Source: Anarhynchus alexandrinus
Taxonomy: Eukaryota; Chordata; Aves; Charadriiformes; Charadriidae
DNA length: 64,000 nucleotides
Reading direction: 5' to 3'
NCBI GenBank assembly: GCA_008711295.1
Contig: VUYV01000400.1
Coordinates: 546,019 to 610,018, forward strand
Made by a program: the position numbers and the translations under genes
The notes under the pieces: generated by a model
What the model was told of the DNA's origin: nothing
The model's input: the letters and a program-made list of their open reading frames with translations, nothing else
The model's database searches: none
Shown here: piece after piece, positions 18,601 through 32,044 of the stretch
How the letters are laid out: the number at the start of each line of letters is the position of its first letter
Numbering within the stretch: position 1 is the stretch's first letter

Positions 18601-20362
18601 CCCCAATCCGACCTCCAGCTGCCTCCTCAGAAAGGCAGAAATCTCCTGTAGGTCATAGCTGTCAGCCATGCGCAAACATCTTGGAAATATGCTAAATTAG
18701 CATCCCACTCGCTTGAAGGACTCCGTGTGTGTAAATCAGCCATCCCTTAGTGTGCAGAGACAGCGGATACATCCCAACGCATGTAGGCAATAGCTCTGAC
18801 AACTTAATGCAGTTATGTGTGATAGAGTTACAGATATAAAATGTATTAAAACCCCTCCATCACCTTCAAGAGCTGCGGGGAACTGATCTCAAGACTTCGC
18901 ACCCGAAGCTGCTGTCCCACAGCAGCGTATGCAGGAGCCGGTGACTGGTTTCACTTCTCATTTACCACCTGGCAGCTAACACTTAGCAAATCTAATTCAG
19001 AAAGCAAGGTCGGGAAATACTCGTATGAGGAGCCTTCTCACACTTGTCAGAAGTGTGAGCATTTTGTGAAGCAACGAGTGCAGAAGTGGGTCAGAAATGA
19101 AGATTTTTTTCTATGTTAATGCCCCCTCAAAATTCAAAGCAAATGGTCTCCTCTATATAAGTGGCTGGTGTTGGCAGGGCTTCCACCAGCATTTTCACAG
19201 GGATGAATACTTGGAATTACTTGCCGTATGGCAGGGTTGTATACTATATACTACTACATTCCTTTTTCAGCACATAAAGGCAGCCAGCACTGCCTTATGA
19301 AGATTGCCAGGGTGTCTCTAGCATCTACCACTCATCAGCAAGCGGGTAGCAGTGGGTTGGAGCACTCTCAGGAGGGCTGTCCCAGGAGGAACCATTCTGG
19401 CTACATCAAATCAAAGGGCTTCAGCTCTTGCCTGACACTGTCTTAATGACCTGGGCATCCACCAGTTCCCTGGTGTCTGCAAAAATCAAACCTAGTCACA
19501 GGCTGCTGAAAGGACCAGGACTCTGCAATATATTGCAGTGGATACGAGATGCTAAATCCATAAGCTTTTTTTTTGTTGCCACATTTATGTTGTGTTTTGA
19601 TTGTAGGACTGCCCAAAATCAAGTGCAGAAGGAGTACAGGAGCTATATATGAGTAAAAGAGAACCAGAGAGTGATTTTTAGCCCAGCAAATACCAGCCTG
19701 CACTCAGGGCATGGGTTATACTTAGGGACTACCACAGGATGAAGCAGGCTCTGTGGTACCCCAGCTTCAGCAACTAAAGGACTTGAGCCCATGCAGTTTG
19801 CTTTGGGAACAATCAGCCGAAAGGTCCTCTGGGCAGTGTCCTGTGAACAGGCAGTGCTCTTCCAGTTAGTGGGCCACTGTTCTCACTGCATGGTCCCTTA
19901 CTCTCATGGTAAAACCTAATTTCATATTACCTCCCACATCAGCCGTTCACTCATCCAGCTCTCTTAATGTCACACAGCAGTGGTAGCAAACCATAGGAGC
20001 AATCACGTTCTCCAAGGCTGAAATGAGATTATTTTTTTTCCAATAAGACTGGCTGGTCTCCAAAACTTGTCTGTCTCTATCTGATTTCCTGCCAGAGTCT
20101 TCTCGTGCTTCCACTCCTGCTCCGCTCCTTAGAAGATCAGTACAGATACCTTCATAACCATGGAGCGGCTTTTCATGCTCTATTATTTCTTCATTAAATT
20201 CAGCCTTTTGTGTTTACACCCCCACTGCTTTCCTCCTTAACGGGCTCTTAAATCACTGACATAGGATGCTGGGAGAATTGATATAGTAACTTGATTTTGA
20301 AATGCAAGCTTCCGATTCCAGAAATGGTAGTGCTGTACCGGGACATCTGGATCTGGTACGGA
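9641..20362. other. Long intergenic stretch without a supported gene
   Basis: Open frames up to 143 codons occur (for example 11615-12046 plus) but fit chance expectation for AT-rich DNA and match nothing known to me. No CR1 tail, LTR or tRNA/rRNA gene was seen. A GC-richer patch lies at 12080-12380. The rest is unremarkable. Confidence 0.4.
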
Positions 20363-21817
20363 TCACGGAATCATGGAATCACGGAATCAGGACTGCATCC
20401 AGGCGGGTCTTGAAAATCTCCAGAGAAGGGGACTCCACAACATCCCTGGACAGCCTGTTCCAGTGCTCTGCCACCCTAACCGTAAAGAAGTTTTTCCGTG
20501 TATTTGAACGGAACTTCCTATGTTCCAACTTGTGCCCGTTGCCCCTTGTCCTGTCACTGGGAACCACTGAAAAGAGTCTGGCTCCATCCTTCTTCGACCC
20601 ACCCTTTAGATATTTGTACACAGTAATAAGGTCTACCCTCAGCCTTCTCCAGGCTAAAGAGTCCCAGCTCTCTCAGCCTTTCCTCATAAGGGAGATGCTC
20701 CAATCCCTCAATCATTTTAGTTGCCCTATGCTGGACTCTCTCCAGCAGTTCCCTGTCCCTCTTGAACTGGGGAGCCCAGAACTGGACACAGTATTCCAGT
20801 TGTGGCCTCACCAGTGCAGAGTAGAGGGGGAGAATGACCTCCCTTGACCTACTGGCCACACTCTTCCCTATGCAGCCCAGAATTCCATTGGCCTTTTTGG
20901 CCACAAGGGCACATTGCTGGCTCATGGATAATTTACTATCTACCAGGAACCCCAGATCCTTCTCCTCAGAACTACTTCCCAGCAGGTCCACCCCTAACCT
21001 ATACTGGTCCTTAGCATTCTTCCTCCCCAGGTGCAGGACCTTGCACTTGCTCTTGTTGAACCTCATTAGGTTCTTCTCTGCCCAGCTCTCCAGCCTGTCC
21101 AGGTCACGCTGGATGGCAGCGTGGCCCTCTGGAGTGTCAGCCACCCCTCCCAGTTTGGTATCATCAGCAAACTTGCTGAGGATACACTCTGTCCCCTCAT
21201 CCAGGTCATTGATGAATATATTGAACAAGATTGGACCGAGTATTAACCCCTGGGGGACACCACTGGTTACAGGCCTACAACTTGACTCTCCTCCATTAAT
21301 CACAACCCTCTGAGTTCTGCCACACAGCCAGCTCTCAATCCACCTCACTTTCTCCTCATCTAGCCCACGCTTCCTCAGCTTTCTAATGAGGATGTTACGG
21401 GAGACAGTGTCAAAAGCCTTGCTGAAGTCAAGGTAGATGACATCTACTGCTCTCCCCTCATCCAGCCAACCAGTTATAACATCATAGAAGGCTATCAGAT
21501 TGGTCAAGCATGATTTACCCTTGGTAAATCTGTGCTGACCACTTCCAATAGCTTCCTGTTCTTCAATGTGTTTGGAGATGACATCCAGAATGTCGCTCCA
21601 TTACCTTCCCAGGGACAGAGGTGAGACTAACTGGCCTGTAGTTCCCTGGGTCTTCCTTCTTGCCTTTTTTTAAGATTGGAGTGATGTCAGTCTTCCTCCA
21701 GTCCTCAGGCACCTCTCCTGTTCCCTATGACCTTTCAAAGATGATGGAGAATGGTCTAGCAATAACATCTGCCAGCTTTCTCAGCACTTGCAGGTGCCTC
21801 CTGTCAGTGCCCAAATA
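20363..21817 (-). mobile_element. CR1 LINE, 5'-truncated, with broken ORF2
   Basis: A non-LTR retrotransposon copy of about 1.45 kb. The 3' end lies at the left with three 8-bp units (TCACGGAA, TCATGGAA, TCACGGAA) at 20363-20386, the CR1 hallmark. Moving right, the minus strand encodes the reverse-transcriptase half of ORF2, and homology fades near 21817, where the 5' truncation lies. It stands in otherwise repeat-poor intergenic DNA. The 1.45-kb length compares with about 4.5 kb for a full CR1. Confidence 0.97.
20379..21507 (-). pseudogene. CR1 ORF2 reverse transcriptase fragment, frameshifted
   Basis: The main frame (21507-20554, 317 codons) shows reverse-transcriptase blocks in order: [23 protein letters not shown], and the catalytic FADDTKLGG, followed by the CR1-specific thumb and C-terminal part. 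Near 20635-20650 the C-terminal reading moves to another frame (20621-20379, [14 protein letters not shown] to [10 protein letters not shown]), so there is a frameshift. A second disruption lies upstream near 21590-21610, where the GKVME-type segment is shifted. The endonuclease half is missing. The copy cannot make a working protein. Confidence 0.93.
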
Positions 21818-23690
21818 GCAAATGCTGTCGGGTGGCTCCTGTTGTGTGGCTGCAAATAGGTGTTTGTCAGCCTGCTCGCAGCCAGGGCGGATATTAGATG
21901 CTCCTTATCTCTCTCACTTTGTACAGTTTTCTCAAGACAGCTGTAGCCACTCATGAGGTTCTGAATCAACCAACCTAGTTTTAGAAGTTTTTTTTTCTTA
22001 CAAAGCAATAGTTCCCCTTTGAAGCATGAAGCTTCTCCTAGAAGCATGCTCTGATGCTCTCTGTTGGACTAGATGTCTGAGGGATCACGAGCATTTCAGG
22101 AAATCCCATCCTAGTGAGGTTTAGGCAAATGTGCTGGCAAAAATTGGATACAAGGGATTTAAGCAACTTCCACTGCTCTGAAAGAGCTGAGTGGCTCTTC
22201 TGAGACACCCTGGCTGCCTACAGGGGTGATCACACTACACATGGGTGCTCAAAACCTTTCTGTAGATGTGCAGGAAGCTGCAAGACAAAATGATCACAGT
22301 TGGCCACTAATGATGTGTATCACATTGCCTGGAGAACGGTATGAAAGACCCAGGGATAGCGTCGTGGTGCTGCTGAGCACACACACAGCTGATGCTGGAG
22401 CTGACTGAAAATGTGCTTTGAATATACATAAGGCTATAAAAAGGCAGTTCTGAAAAACAAAAATATAGCGCTATAGCTCTTTGATGTAGTTATCATCCAT
22501 GAATTTAGTTAATCCTTTTGGAACATGTTTTTATACTTTTGATATCCCTAACAAAATGTAACACTGAAGTCCACAATTTAATTACAACTTGTTCTAAAAG
22601 TATATTTCTTTTAAAAAAAACCCTCAGATTGATAATTTCACCAGAGGTCCTTTATTTTTCTTTTGAAAATTATTCCTTCTTCGGCTTCTTTGTACGGTCC
22701 ATAAAGTGATAAGGCAAACATCTTTTATAACTGAGACAGACTTCGTAGGTAGCTCAGGTTGGTCACCCAAGATTGATAAGCACAGCTTAAATTCTAACTT
22801 TAGACACTCTCTGTGTCAGAGTTCCTCAAGTGTAAAAGTAGAGCTGGTATAAAGGTTGTAAAATTAGCATGGTTATTGCTCTTGATGCTCTTAGACACAC
22901 AAGTAGAGAAAGTTTTTTAGTATATTGAACAGTCCAGGAAGGTCTTGAGGTTATAAGCATCAGTTCTAGAAAGTCTATAAATAATTTAAACAGATAATAT
23001 AAGAATTTTTGAACTGCTGAATATTAGCTTGCTAATGACTTTAAATGATCCATTTGCTATTAGTTCTAATTCAAGCAGTGGAGTGATTTTACAGGATATA
23101 TTTTCTTCACATAAGATTAAATTTTTGCTCCACATACTCTTCTCATGGCTTTTTTTTTCATGCATGGTTCCGTATCTAGAATGCGGCTGTGTGATTCCTG
23201 GGTAAATAAAGAGACAGACACTTTTGTAAGCATGTTCTTTTTCTTTTTTTTACCCTGATCTCATGTCTTGCTCTACAGGACTTTGAGCAAATGCAATTAT
23301 TTCCGCCACCATCAGAGAAGCCACTTAGATGATTAAAGGTGAGCATTTGCTTAAGTGCTTTACTGATTGAGCTTTTATTGCACTGGAGAGTATCAATTAA
23401 AAAAAACCCAAAAAACAAAAAACAACGAAAAACCCTTGTCGCCCTCATGATTCAAAAAATCTAAAGAAACCGAGCACCGTACGGAGCAGTTTGACCTTTA
23501 GAAAACATTTTGTAAGGCATTTAAATGAAATGAAAAGGGTACTTCTAAAATCTTTCGCATCCATCAGCCGCGTCCTCCTCTATCAAAACCCCGCAGTTAA
23601 TTACGAACAGGAACAAAAAAAACCAAACCCAAACAACCTAACAGCCCTTTGGCAGAGGCTCCCTGCCTCAGCTGGCCCCAGTAGATGGCA
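21818..23690. other. Intergenic DNA, nothing recognised
   Basis: No gene is supported. GTTGGACTAGATGTC at about 22063-22077 is reminiscent of a CR1 tail, but the continuation does not match. An A-rich (AAAAC) run lies at 23398-23435. Confidence 0.4.
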
Positions 23691-23704
23691 CTGTGTTGAA
23701 TAAT

Positions 23705-23885
23705 TTGAGGCAGGGACCCCGCTGCCCGCAGGCTGCTCCCGCCGCGGCCCCGCCGCCGTCCCGCCCCCCGGCCCCGCTCCCGCCGCACGGTGGGGAACGG
23801 CCCCGTACCGGGCTTCAGCCCTCCTCACCCCGGCGGGGGACGGCGTTTGCGGTCTCCCGGCTTCGAAAGGAGTTAGCCTCGACGT
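23705..23885. promoter_or_regulatory. Orphan CpG island
   Basis: About 180 bp, very GC-rich, with some twenty CpG dinucleotides, including CCGCCGCGGCCCCGCCGCCG at about 23740-23759 and CGGCGGGGGACGGCG near 23830. Surrounding DNA is AT-rich with few CpGs. Such islands usually mark promoters. No TATA box is evident, as is common for CpG promoters. No known first exon is recognised on either strand. Overlapping open frames on both strands are simply a result of the high GC content. Confidence 0.55.
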
Positions 23886-24003
23886 TTTCGCTGTGTTTTG
23901 TCAAGCGAGAGTTTGTTGCTAGCGAGGAGAAATAATCGGTACCCCACTGCTGTAGTTGTGGTTTGCTGTCTGCTGCTGGTACCTGTTGCTTCACTTCACA
24001 GAG

Positions 24004-24212
24004 TCATAGAATGATGGAATCCTTTCAGTGTGAAGAGACCTTTAAGGTCATCAAGACCAACCATTAACCCAGCACTGCCAAGTTACCACTAAACCATGTC
24101 CCTCTACACGTCTTTTAACTACCTCCAGGGACGGTGACTCCACCACTTCCCTGGGCAGCCTGTTCCAATGCTTGACAACCCTTTCAGTCAAGAAATATTT
24201 TCTATCATAACT
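24004..24212 (-). mobile_element. CR1 LINE 3' end fragment
   Basis: The 3' end is at the left (TCATAGAATGATGGAATC). The segment then reads GACCTTTAAGGTCATC, CCAACCATTAACCCAGCACT, CCACCACTTCCCTGGGCAGC and CTGTTCCAATGCTTGACAAC, all standard CR1 3' sequence in reverse. It resembles the tail of the copy at 50632. It sits about 120 bp from the CpG island. Confidence 0.93.
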
Positions 24213-27200
24213 CTCTCTCGCCCTTCACTTCGTAATAGAACTCCCTCCCCCGTTATGGGTTTCAGCAAATTAATTTACAACGTCACAGAAAAATCTGCTG
24301 CTGGTGATGGCGATGAGAAATATCCCTTCCCGATACCTTGTGAGGTGCTTTGGAGAGGCTGGGTCTCTGCTGGGGTGAATTCACCTCATACGTATATGTG
24401 TCTGCTAATTTGCTTCCACAGAAAGAAGTAGGGACCTAAATGCTTGATCTACAGGAACTCAGGGACTGGAAAACTTAGTTTTCAGGTACCCTATTGCCTA
24501 GTAAAATTCTCTGTCCTGATTTAGAAGCTAAGGCTTCCTTGAATGGGAGGAATTTGCTGTTCACATTTGGGGTAGACAAAGCTCCTTTTCAGTTTTTACT
24601 TGCTGCTTGTATTTGTGAGTGCCCTTCTGAAGTTTGATGCTTAAATCACACCACTCTTTCCTGGTGAAAAAAAAAAAAAAAGGGATATTTTTTGGATCTA
24701 GGAGTGCATTTTGGCTGCTGGCCTTCGGTATTGACCTAACCTTACTCTGATACCTGGGAGGGAAACGTGGGTGCCCTCCCTACCTCTGAGCTGTAGGGGA
24801 AGTAGACACGAGGGTGGGAAACAGATTTGATATGAAGTATTGAAGGGAGTACACAACTTCCTTCCTAGGATCCTGGGATTTGGGGGACCTGTCTTTTAGT
24901 TTATGCTTGTTATCAAGCAGATAGGAACTCTGAAAATAGATCTTTTGCTTCTTGTGCCACTGGGTATAGCAAACCACAAAGTTTCTGGATCCTTGTGCTG
25001 GAAGAACCTGCAACTTTTCTGCAAGTTGCCACAGTCATGTGGGATGAGCACTCTCTGTAGGGTAGATCCAATCTCTAGCCTGAGAACAGCATGAAGAATT
25101 TTTGGTTTCGGTCCCTTCTTTTGGACTCAGTCCTCCTCAGCTGAGAAACAAGCGCAGTTTTAAAATGTTTTGGGTTTTTTTTTTATTATTTTCTGAGGTA
25201 ATCATTGGCCTGTGGACTAGAAACTGGAGCTGGGTGACTGGTGTAATCACCAGCCTATCGCACAGATTATTCTCTCCAACACTTGGGCCAACATCCATTA
25301 AGATAAATTATATAAAGTGGAAAAAGTAGGCTGGGAGGATTATAACCATATGGCCTTGTTGAAATTTCCATTGCCTGGTTGGAGAAGCAGGAAGAAATCT
25401 CCCCAGACAACAGTGGAAGTGGATTTGGTGCTCCTAGCAAGTGGAAGGAGCATTTGTTTGCAGGTGGGGGCAGCCCCCTCCCTCATAGGGTAGGCTGATA
25501 CCTCCTTCCAGGAGAGAGCGCGGCTGCTGGCAGCACAGTGGACTTCAGCCCTGCCTTTCTCCTTTGAGCCCCTGTTGTGCAGTTCCAGCAGCAGCTCCCT
25601 GCTCAACATGCAGGTTTTCGTAGCTCCTACTTTTAACCCTGTGTAAGAACCAGACTTCTTTACTTCTGCAGGTCTCATCCCTCATTGTATCCTTTTCCCT
25701 CCAAGCACTGATTTTCACTGATTTTGCCTCTTCTTTTTTTTTTCTTTTTTTTCCTTCTCACCACTGTCCGGTTTTGCTTCTGTTCCTGGGTGGAAGACAC
25801 AGAGAGATCATCTATCTTCAGAAATCCCAGTTTCCCCATTTTTTCCCTTTTTGTCCTTTTCTGTCAGCAAACCCCAGGGGCAACTTGCCAGCGATGTGCT
25901 ATGCAAGTGGGCGGACTCTGGAAGGAAACAGTCTTTCTTCTCCTGATCAGTTCAGGTGCTAAGGAAACCAAAGTGGAGTGAAATAATTCCTCTTTTATGG
26001 AAAACCAAAGGAAAAATACTCTTTGAAGGACTCATCCCCTGACTGTGAGGTCCTGGGGCTTATATCCATAACAGGAGAAACCTGGTAACCATGTCTGTTA
26101 TTTCTTTGATACAACCCTACTTAGTTGTTTGTGAATTATGCTCCATCTAGATGGTGGTGGCCAGACATGGACGGGGGGAGGGTTGCCTTCACCAGCTATG
26201 CTCAGGGCAACTACATGGCCTAAATTGGGTAAAGCATGGGCTTTAGCAGAGGAAAAGGATAACTTAGGCACTTCATTTATTTTTTTTTTTAGAGCTTTCT
26301 AAAGGCTCAAGAAAAATAGCCTTCACTGAGCAGTCTTAGCTCCTGCAACATTTCTATTTTTAAAACTTTCAGTGGGAATGTGAGTTGGTGTTTTCCAAAT
26401 GCACACAACAGCTGGCTTGCTGTGCTGTGTGTCACCCTTTGAAAATCCCAAACTAAGGCCAGCCAGTGACCAGGGAACACTGGATTCTCCCCCACCTATT
26501 TCCCCAGGCAAACGATTCCCTAAACACAACGTTTCGAACAAGCAAACCTGAATATTGTTCATTGCCATTTCCTACTGTGATAAGTAGTTTGAGGTCATCT
26601 TTTCTGTATTTACAATGTATGGCTTAAAATACAAACACCCTTTGTTTGTGCTTTGTTATTGTCTGCACCACTGAATGCTTTCACGGATGTACGCTGCAAT
26701 AAAGGATGGCTTAGAAATTCGATGTAAAAAAGCAGCCAGTGCCACTGGGGAATAGAGTACTCTCCTGATCAAGACTCACAGCCTCCATTGACCACATTCA
26801 CAATGTGATGCTTTTTCTAAAATGTAGCTAATGCGGGGCTGAAATTTATGCATCATAAAGGGACAAGACAAAAATCACCTTTCAGTTCTTTTTCAGCCTT
26901 TGGTAGAAACTTTGATCAGCAATTTAGTTAGATATTTAGTTGTATAAATTTGTAAGGTCTGATGCAATTTTGCCCGAAAGTGAAAACAGAGACTTTTCTG
27001 GACATCCTGTTCTCCCTTTTCTTTCTGTACAAGAATGTAATGACATTTTAAAACCTACAGGCACTTTCTTTTCTTCCACTCCCTAATTGAACAGCATGAC
27101 ACATTTTGAACTGCTCCTTCACTGTGATTCCCAAGTCTGAAACACGCCCAACACGGATGTCTCACTTTTGCCATTCCTCTTCCTTTCCCTTTAAAAATTT

Positions 27201-30200
27201 GTTCTCCAAGACAGACAGGTGAAGCTGGACAGGGTTCTTCTTCAAAGCAGATTTTAATTCTTGTGTCTATGATTGCCAGTCGCAAAACATAATAAATGTG
27301 ATTGCCTCTGGGCTTGAGAATCAGCCTCAGCTATCCATTCTGGAACACGCACTTTCAGAGCTACTAGGCTGCAATTATAGTTGTGTTAGCAGGTGTGAAT
27401 TATTTAGTTACGGTCAGGAACCAGTCTTCTTTAGAATATGCAGGTTTCAGATGCAGTTAGACCATTTAAAATGTGTTAATTGCTTGACAGAGTAGGTTAT
27501 TGCATTATGGGTTGGATTAAGTTTTGTTGAAATTAGTAGATCCTTCAATTAAGAGAGTTTTATGAAGTACTGGGGCATATATATTTCTGCCCCAAGCAGA
27601 GGCAGTGCAAGGCAGCTTGGAAATGTAAGTGATATGAGTGGATGACCTGGGTCTATGTATTATTTTGGCAAGACAGGGTATGTGGGTGAGAGAATAACAC
27701 TGAACGATAAAGGAAAATATCACAACGCATATTGGATAGCATCTGTGTGTGGTCATGTCAAGAGTGTATGATGTTGAAGTACTGGATTGAAAGAGCAGGA
27801 AAATCCCCTTCAGTGTTCAGTCCACCTGACTTTCAGGAAAGTAGGATATTGTACATCACTGTGAACATACAAAATTACAGAATTACCCCAAAGTTCCCCA
27901 ATTCAATCACTGAATTTTGCATGAAGTAGAACATCACATCTGTTCAACAGGACCCTGGTGGCCTTGGGCCTTTTTGTCCAGAGCTCAAATGGCTTTTCAT
28001 AGCCTGTGTACTTTTTGTAGTTCAGTTTTTCGTGCACATAATGCCCATGTTTGTGTTAATATCCAGTGTGTGTCCGGACTGTCCCAGTGCCACAAAGGGC
28101 ACAAAATAACCCAGTGTGTTTGGGACCAGGTGTAAGGGTAGGAGCGATGGACTTCCAGGGTACTGAGCACCAGCCGTGAGATGAGCAGGCTGAAGCTTTG
28201 TGGATGACTGAACTTACTTTCCGCAGCTCTCCCTTGCGTTAGAAAAACAGTCTTTTTGCCCATGATCATGTCCCTTTCACCTTGATATATATCTACCAGA
28301 TGGGTTTGCTGAGAGAAGCCTACCGAAGGGGGAGTGAAGGGAAGGAAAATAGCAAGAAGTTATAAACATTGAAGAGGTAAATGTTGGAATTTGAACCTAA
28401 AACCTCAGTAGAAGAAGTTGTCCTGGCAACAGCATCCTGAAGCGTGGGGGCAGAGAGGGAGAGAGAGACCCCATCCTGGGGCTGAACCAGCAAGCTGCCG
28501 AAGCTTAGGGAGGTGCCTAATCAGGGCTAATCAGCATCAGGGAAGCTGCTTGGTCATGGACTGCTCCTCCACAGCTGCTGATGAGTAGCCCGTCTGTCAC
28601 ACATTACTCACTGCTAAGCTGCTTGGTGAATAATTTTCAGTAGTCCAAGAGGGGCTCTAATCAGGTGCGATAGTCTTTTCCCTGGCTTTGTGTCTCTGCA
28701 AGGATAAGGCCCTTGAATCACGCGCTGCTGGCAGGTAATTCTCAGAAGAGGCAAGAAATTGTATTGGTTACTATTTTCCTGGTTCTTGCAGCCAGCAGAG
28801 TGGAGGCATTGCGTGAGATCTGCTTTGGACCTGGAAATGGGAAAGTTAAAATTAGTGACCTGGACAAGATGCAAGTAGCGGCATTATTTATAAGGGAAGA
28901 GAGTATTTAGAGTGTAGTATAGTCAGCTCCATGTTACTTATGTAAGGGAGGAAAGATGAAACCAGAAACCTTGACAAAATTTTTCTTTCTGTTTGGGCAT
29001 TCTTGTAAATAAAAAGTTATACTGACGATGGCTAACTACTTCACTGACTTCTCCTTACTGGAATCACTTACAAAATCCCAGGTCTTGGTTTGTCACTTGA
29101 GAGGCCAGAAGAGGTAAGAGGAAAAAAAAAAAGTCAAATGCAGGAGCCGGAACATGAATGAAATGTTTCTGCAGTGGAGCTGACTTGGTATCTCTGTTCT
29201 GTCCTCTCTGATATCTCCAGACCCATGCCAGCTTTGTGCAGTGCTACAGCATGGCGTCTGCCTGACTGTACTGCTCCAAACCCAAGTTCACCAGGCTCAT
29301 AAGGTCTGCATGAACACCAACCATGTCCAACGCTGTTTATCCCGCTGGATAATCCACCAACAGCTGGTGGCTATATTACCATTGTTTCTTTCAACAATTT
29401 ACCGGTTACTTGGCTGAGATACTCTAAAAAGTGCTGGTAAGGGAGTTTGGTTTTCCTCCATAGACCAAAGCACTTTGCAACTTTGTTAGCAGAACCTGCT
29501 GAGGCAGACTATTCACGGTGCCAGTAGAAGAGCATCTCCAGAAAATAAACAAAACCCCTAAACATTTAAACTGAGGGAGCTACATGCTCTCAGCTTCTTG
29601 GATACGGAGCAGGGATTGTTGCAAAATTATACTGGAAGTGAAGGAGCTAAGGAAAATCGTGGTTTAAAATCCAGCTTTAGTCAGCACTAATGACCAGAAA
29701 TTGGTTACCAGCTGGTGGCTGTTCCAGTTTATTCCTTATGAAAGACACATTCATGAGTGTGAGATGAAAGAGGGGAAACACTTTCCTATTGCCATTTCTA
29801 ATAAAGCAGTAAACATTGTTGAATGCCAGAATAAAGAGTATGAATTTGATTTTTCCTGCTGGAGCTTCCTGATGCAGAATCGAATCTGCCTGGTGGCTAA
29901 ATTATTGATGAAGGTTGCTGTTTTTAACCCTACTGTATTGCCTGTGATATGGTAAACATAACTTCTCCACAGGTTCTCATCCTGACTGCTGGCCAAATTT
30001 TATTCTTGATTGTCCACCTGTGGCTGCTATTAACTTAGATAAGAGGCACAGCCATGGCTCTGCAGGTAGTAATTAGGCACAATTTATTTTTGTCCTAGAT
30101 ACGTCCTGAGAGGTGAATATGAAAATTTGCATAGAATAATTTTTCATCCTTAAATGTCAATTCTTCTCATGGTTTCTAATCAATGGATTGTGACTTGCAC

Positions 30201-31990
30201 ACAGTACACGCACACAGAAACAACAAAGGATCAAAGTAAGTCTTCCCCGCTTCCTGTCTTCCCTGTCTTCTTACCCTTTGATGTGGTTATTTGTTGTACA
30301 GATGCATCAGAAGCACATCTTGTGTCTGTCTTCCTTAGTCTTTGCCTGTACAACTGAATAAGTACGGCAGGGATGATTGCAAAGGTATGGATTTATTGCA
30401 CACATAGGACCGCAGTAATCTAAATACAATTATGCCATCAGCAAGCCTTGAGAGACAAGCAGGATGGAGCTGAGACTGCTTAAGGCACCTTTCTTAGGTG
30501 CTTAGTTGCATCCTCAGAACACGGATCCACCCTCGGCTACTCAGCCTGGTACAGAAGAGCTGTTTTCTCTCACTGATGCATTCCTCAGTGCTTTATTGCA
30601 AAATTATACAAAGTCCATATTCATTATTTGACCTACCACGGTACATTTAACAAAATAACTTGTGCTGATGATGCCAAAAGGGAGGTTTTTTCCCAACGAA
30701 GCCTTTGCCACAGAAGCCTTTGGACACATTCATAAGAAGAGGAAACCCAAGCCTATGCAGCCATACAAGAGTGTAGGGTACAAGATGAAATGAATGTGAG
30801 TGTAGAGATCACTAACCATAAAAATCACAGCATATTTTCCGGAAAAGATTTCTATTTTGGAAAGAAAAGCTGCATTCTCTGCAGGAGAAAGTACTTGGCG
30901 TTATCATGCTACTTCTGAACACAGGTTTGCAGCAGCTTTCTGCCACAGTGTCTGCATTGACTTCCATGAAGATGCTCTTGTTTTACTCCAGGCCAAAGTC
31001 TGCCCCAGAGCTACAGTTTATAGAGCAAATGACTGACATAAAGGTTCTTTTTGCTGTTTTAAACAGCAGGGAAGAATTTTTTTTTAAAAGTCAGGCTTGT
31101 GGTTGATGAATAAAACATGGCTCAATGTGATGCCATTCAGCGAGGGAAGCTGTGGAATAATTTAGATTTTCTCACACATGGGTTTTGTACACTGGTAAGG
31201 ACTTGTGGTCGCATTGCTGTAAGTGTTGAAATCTATTATAAAATTGTGAGAATAACAGGGCACATAAGAAGTAACTAAAACTGAGAATGAATTGTTCCTG
31301 TTAGAGGAACACAAGCACACTTATTAGGTATGCTTGCTGCCTGTGGGAGATATTTCTTTCTCGTTTCCCTTCCCGAAGCTCATCAAAGGACAAAAGCAGA
31401 AAAAAATGAGTGTAATGGGTTTATTCTGTCTTTGTGCAGTGTTTGTGGAAACTAGCAGCGGTAAAAACCCATTGTAGGTTAAAATAATAGTTCTTTAGAA
31501 AGCTTTTAAAGAGAGGTACATTGGCAGCATCAGAAAAAAATAGAAGGTTGCATGTCATTTATAGACTGGTTGGGTTTCAGTAGGCTCCCAGTGTGTTTCT
31601 GAAACACATATTTAATCTGCCACATACCCTCAACTGGGAGGAAGATAGATAGTCTTTATTAGAATAGCTGTTTCAGCAGGAAATGCCTTAGAGATTCCTC
31701 AGAGACATGTTTTTCACTTTTGTTTTTAATTTTACAGAAGGCATGGATCTCCTCATCCCAGAGGACAGTCTTCATTGTGCCACGACTTCGATGAGCTGTT
31801 AACTCAACCACAGCTGCTAAAGGTACCCTGCAAACCCTTTTTTTTCCCCCCGAATCAAGCCGATTGTAGCAATGCATTGAACTGACTGGGCGGTAGTGTC
31901 AGCACATGCTTAAAACTAGCGATGGCCTCAGGTGGTTAGCCCTGCGTGCTCATTCAGGCATAGTCAAAATAATTGATGCTAAATAATGTT
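24213..31990. other. Intergenic DNA, no supported gene
   Basis: This stretch contains an A15 run at about 24667-24682, a T-rich run at 25733-25757 and a few GC-richer patches (25450-25600, 28430-28560). No exon, repeat tail or structural RNA was recognised. Confidence 0.4.
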
Positions 31991-32044
31991 TTCTTCTTCT
32001 CCTTCTTCTTTCTCTCTCTCTTTTTTTTTTTTTTTTTTTTTTTN
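31991..32044 (+). repeat. Pyrimidine microsatellite (CTT/CT)n followed by T23 and an N
   Basis: TTCTTCTTCTCC and TCTCTCTC units run into an uninterrupted T stretch (32021-32043), ending in one ambiguous base at 32044. The N probably reflects difficulty in sequencing the homopolymer. Confidence 0.95.

Noticed and set aside
20834..21313. A 159-codon plus-strand open frame, and others inside the CR1 copies
   Set aside because: They are antisense shadows of the CR1 reverse-transcriptase frame on the minus strand.
22060..22090. GTTGGACTAGATGTC, similar to a CR1 tail
   Set aside because: The following bases do not continue into the CR1 tail (no GGTCCCTTCCAAC), so the match is too short.
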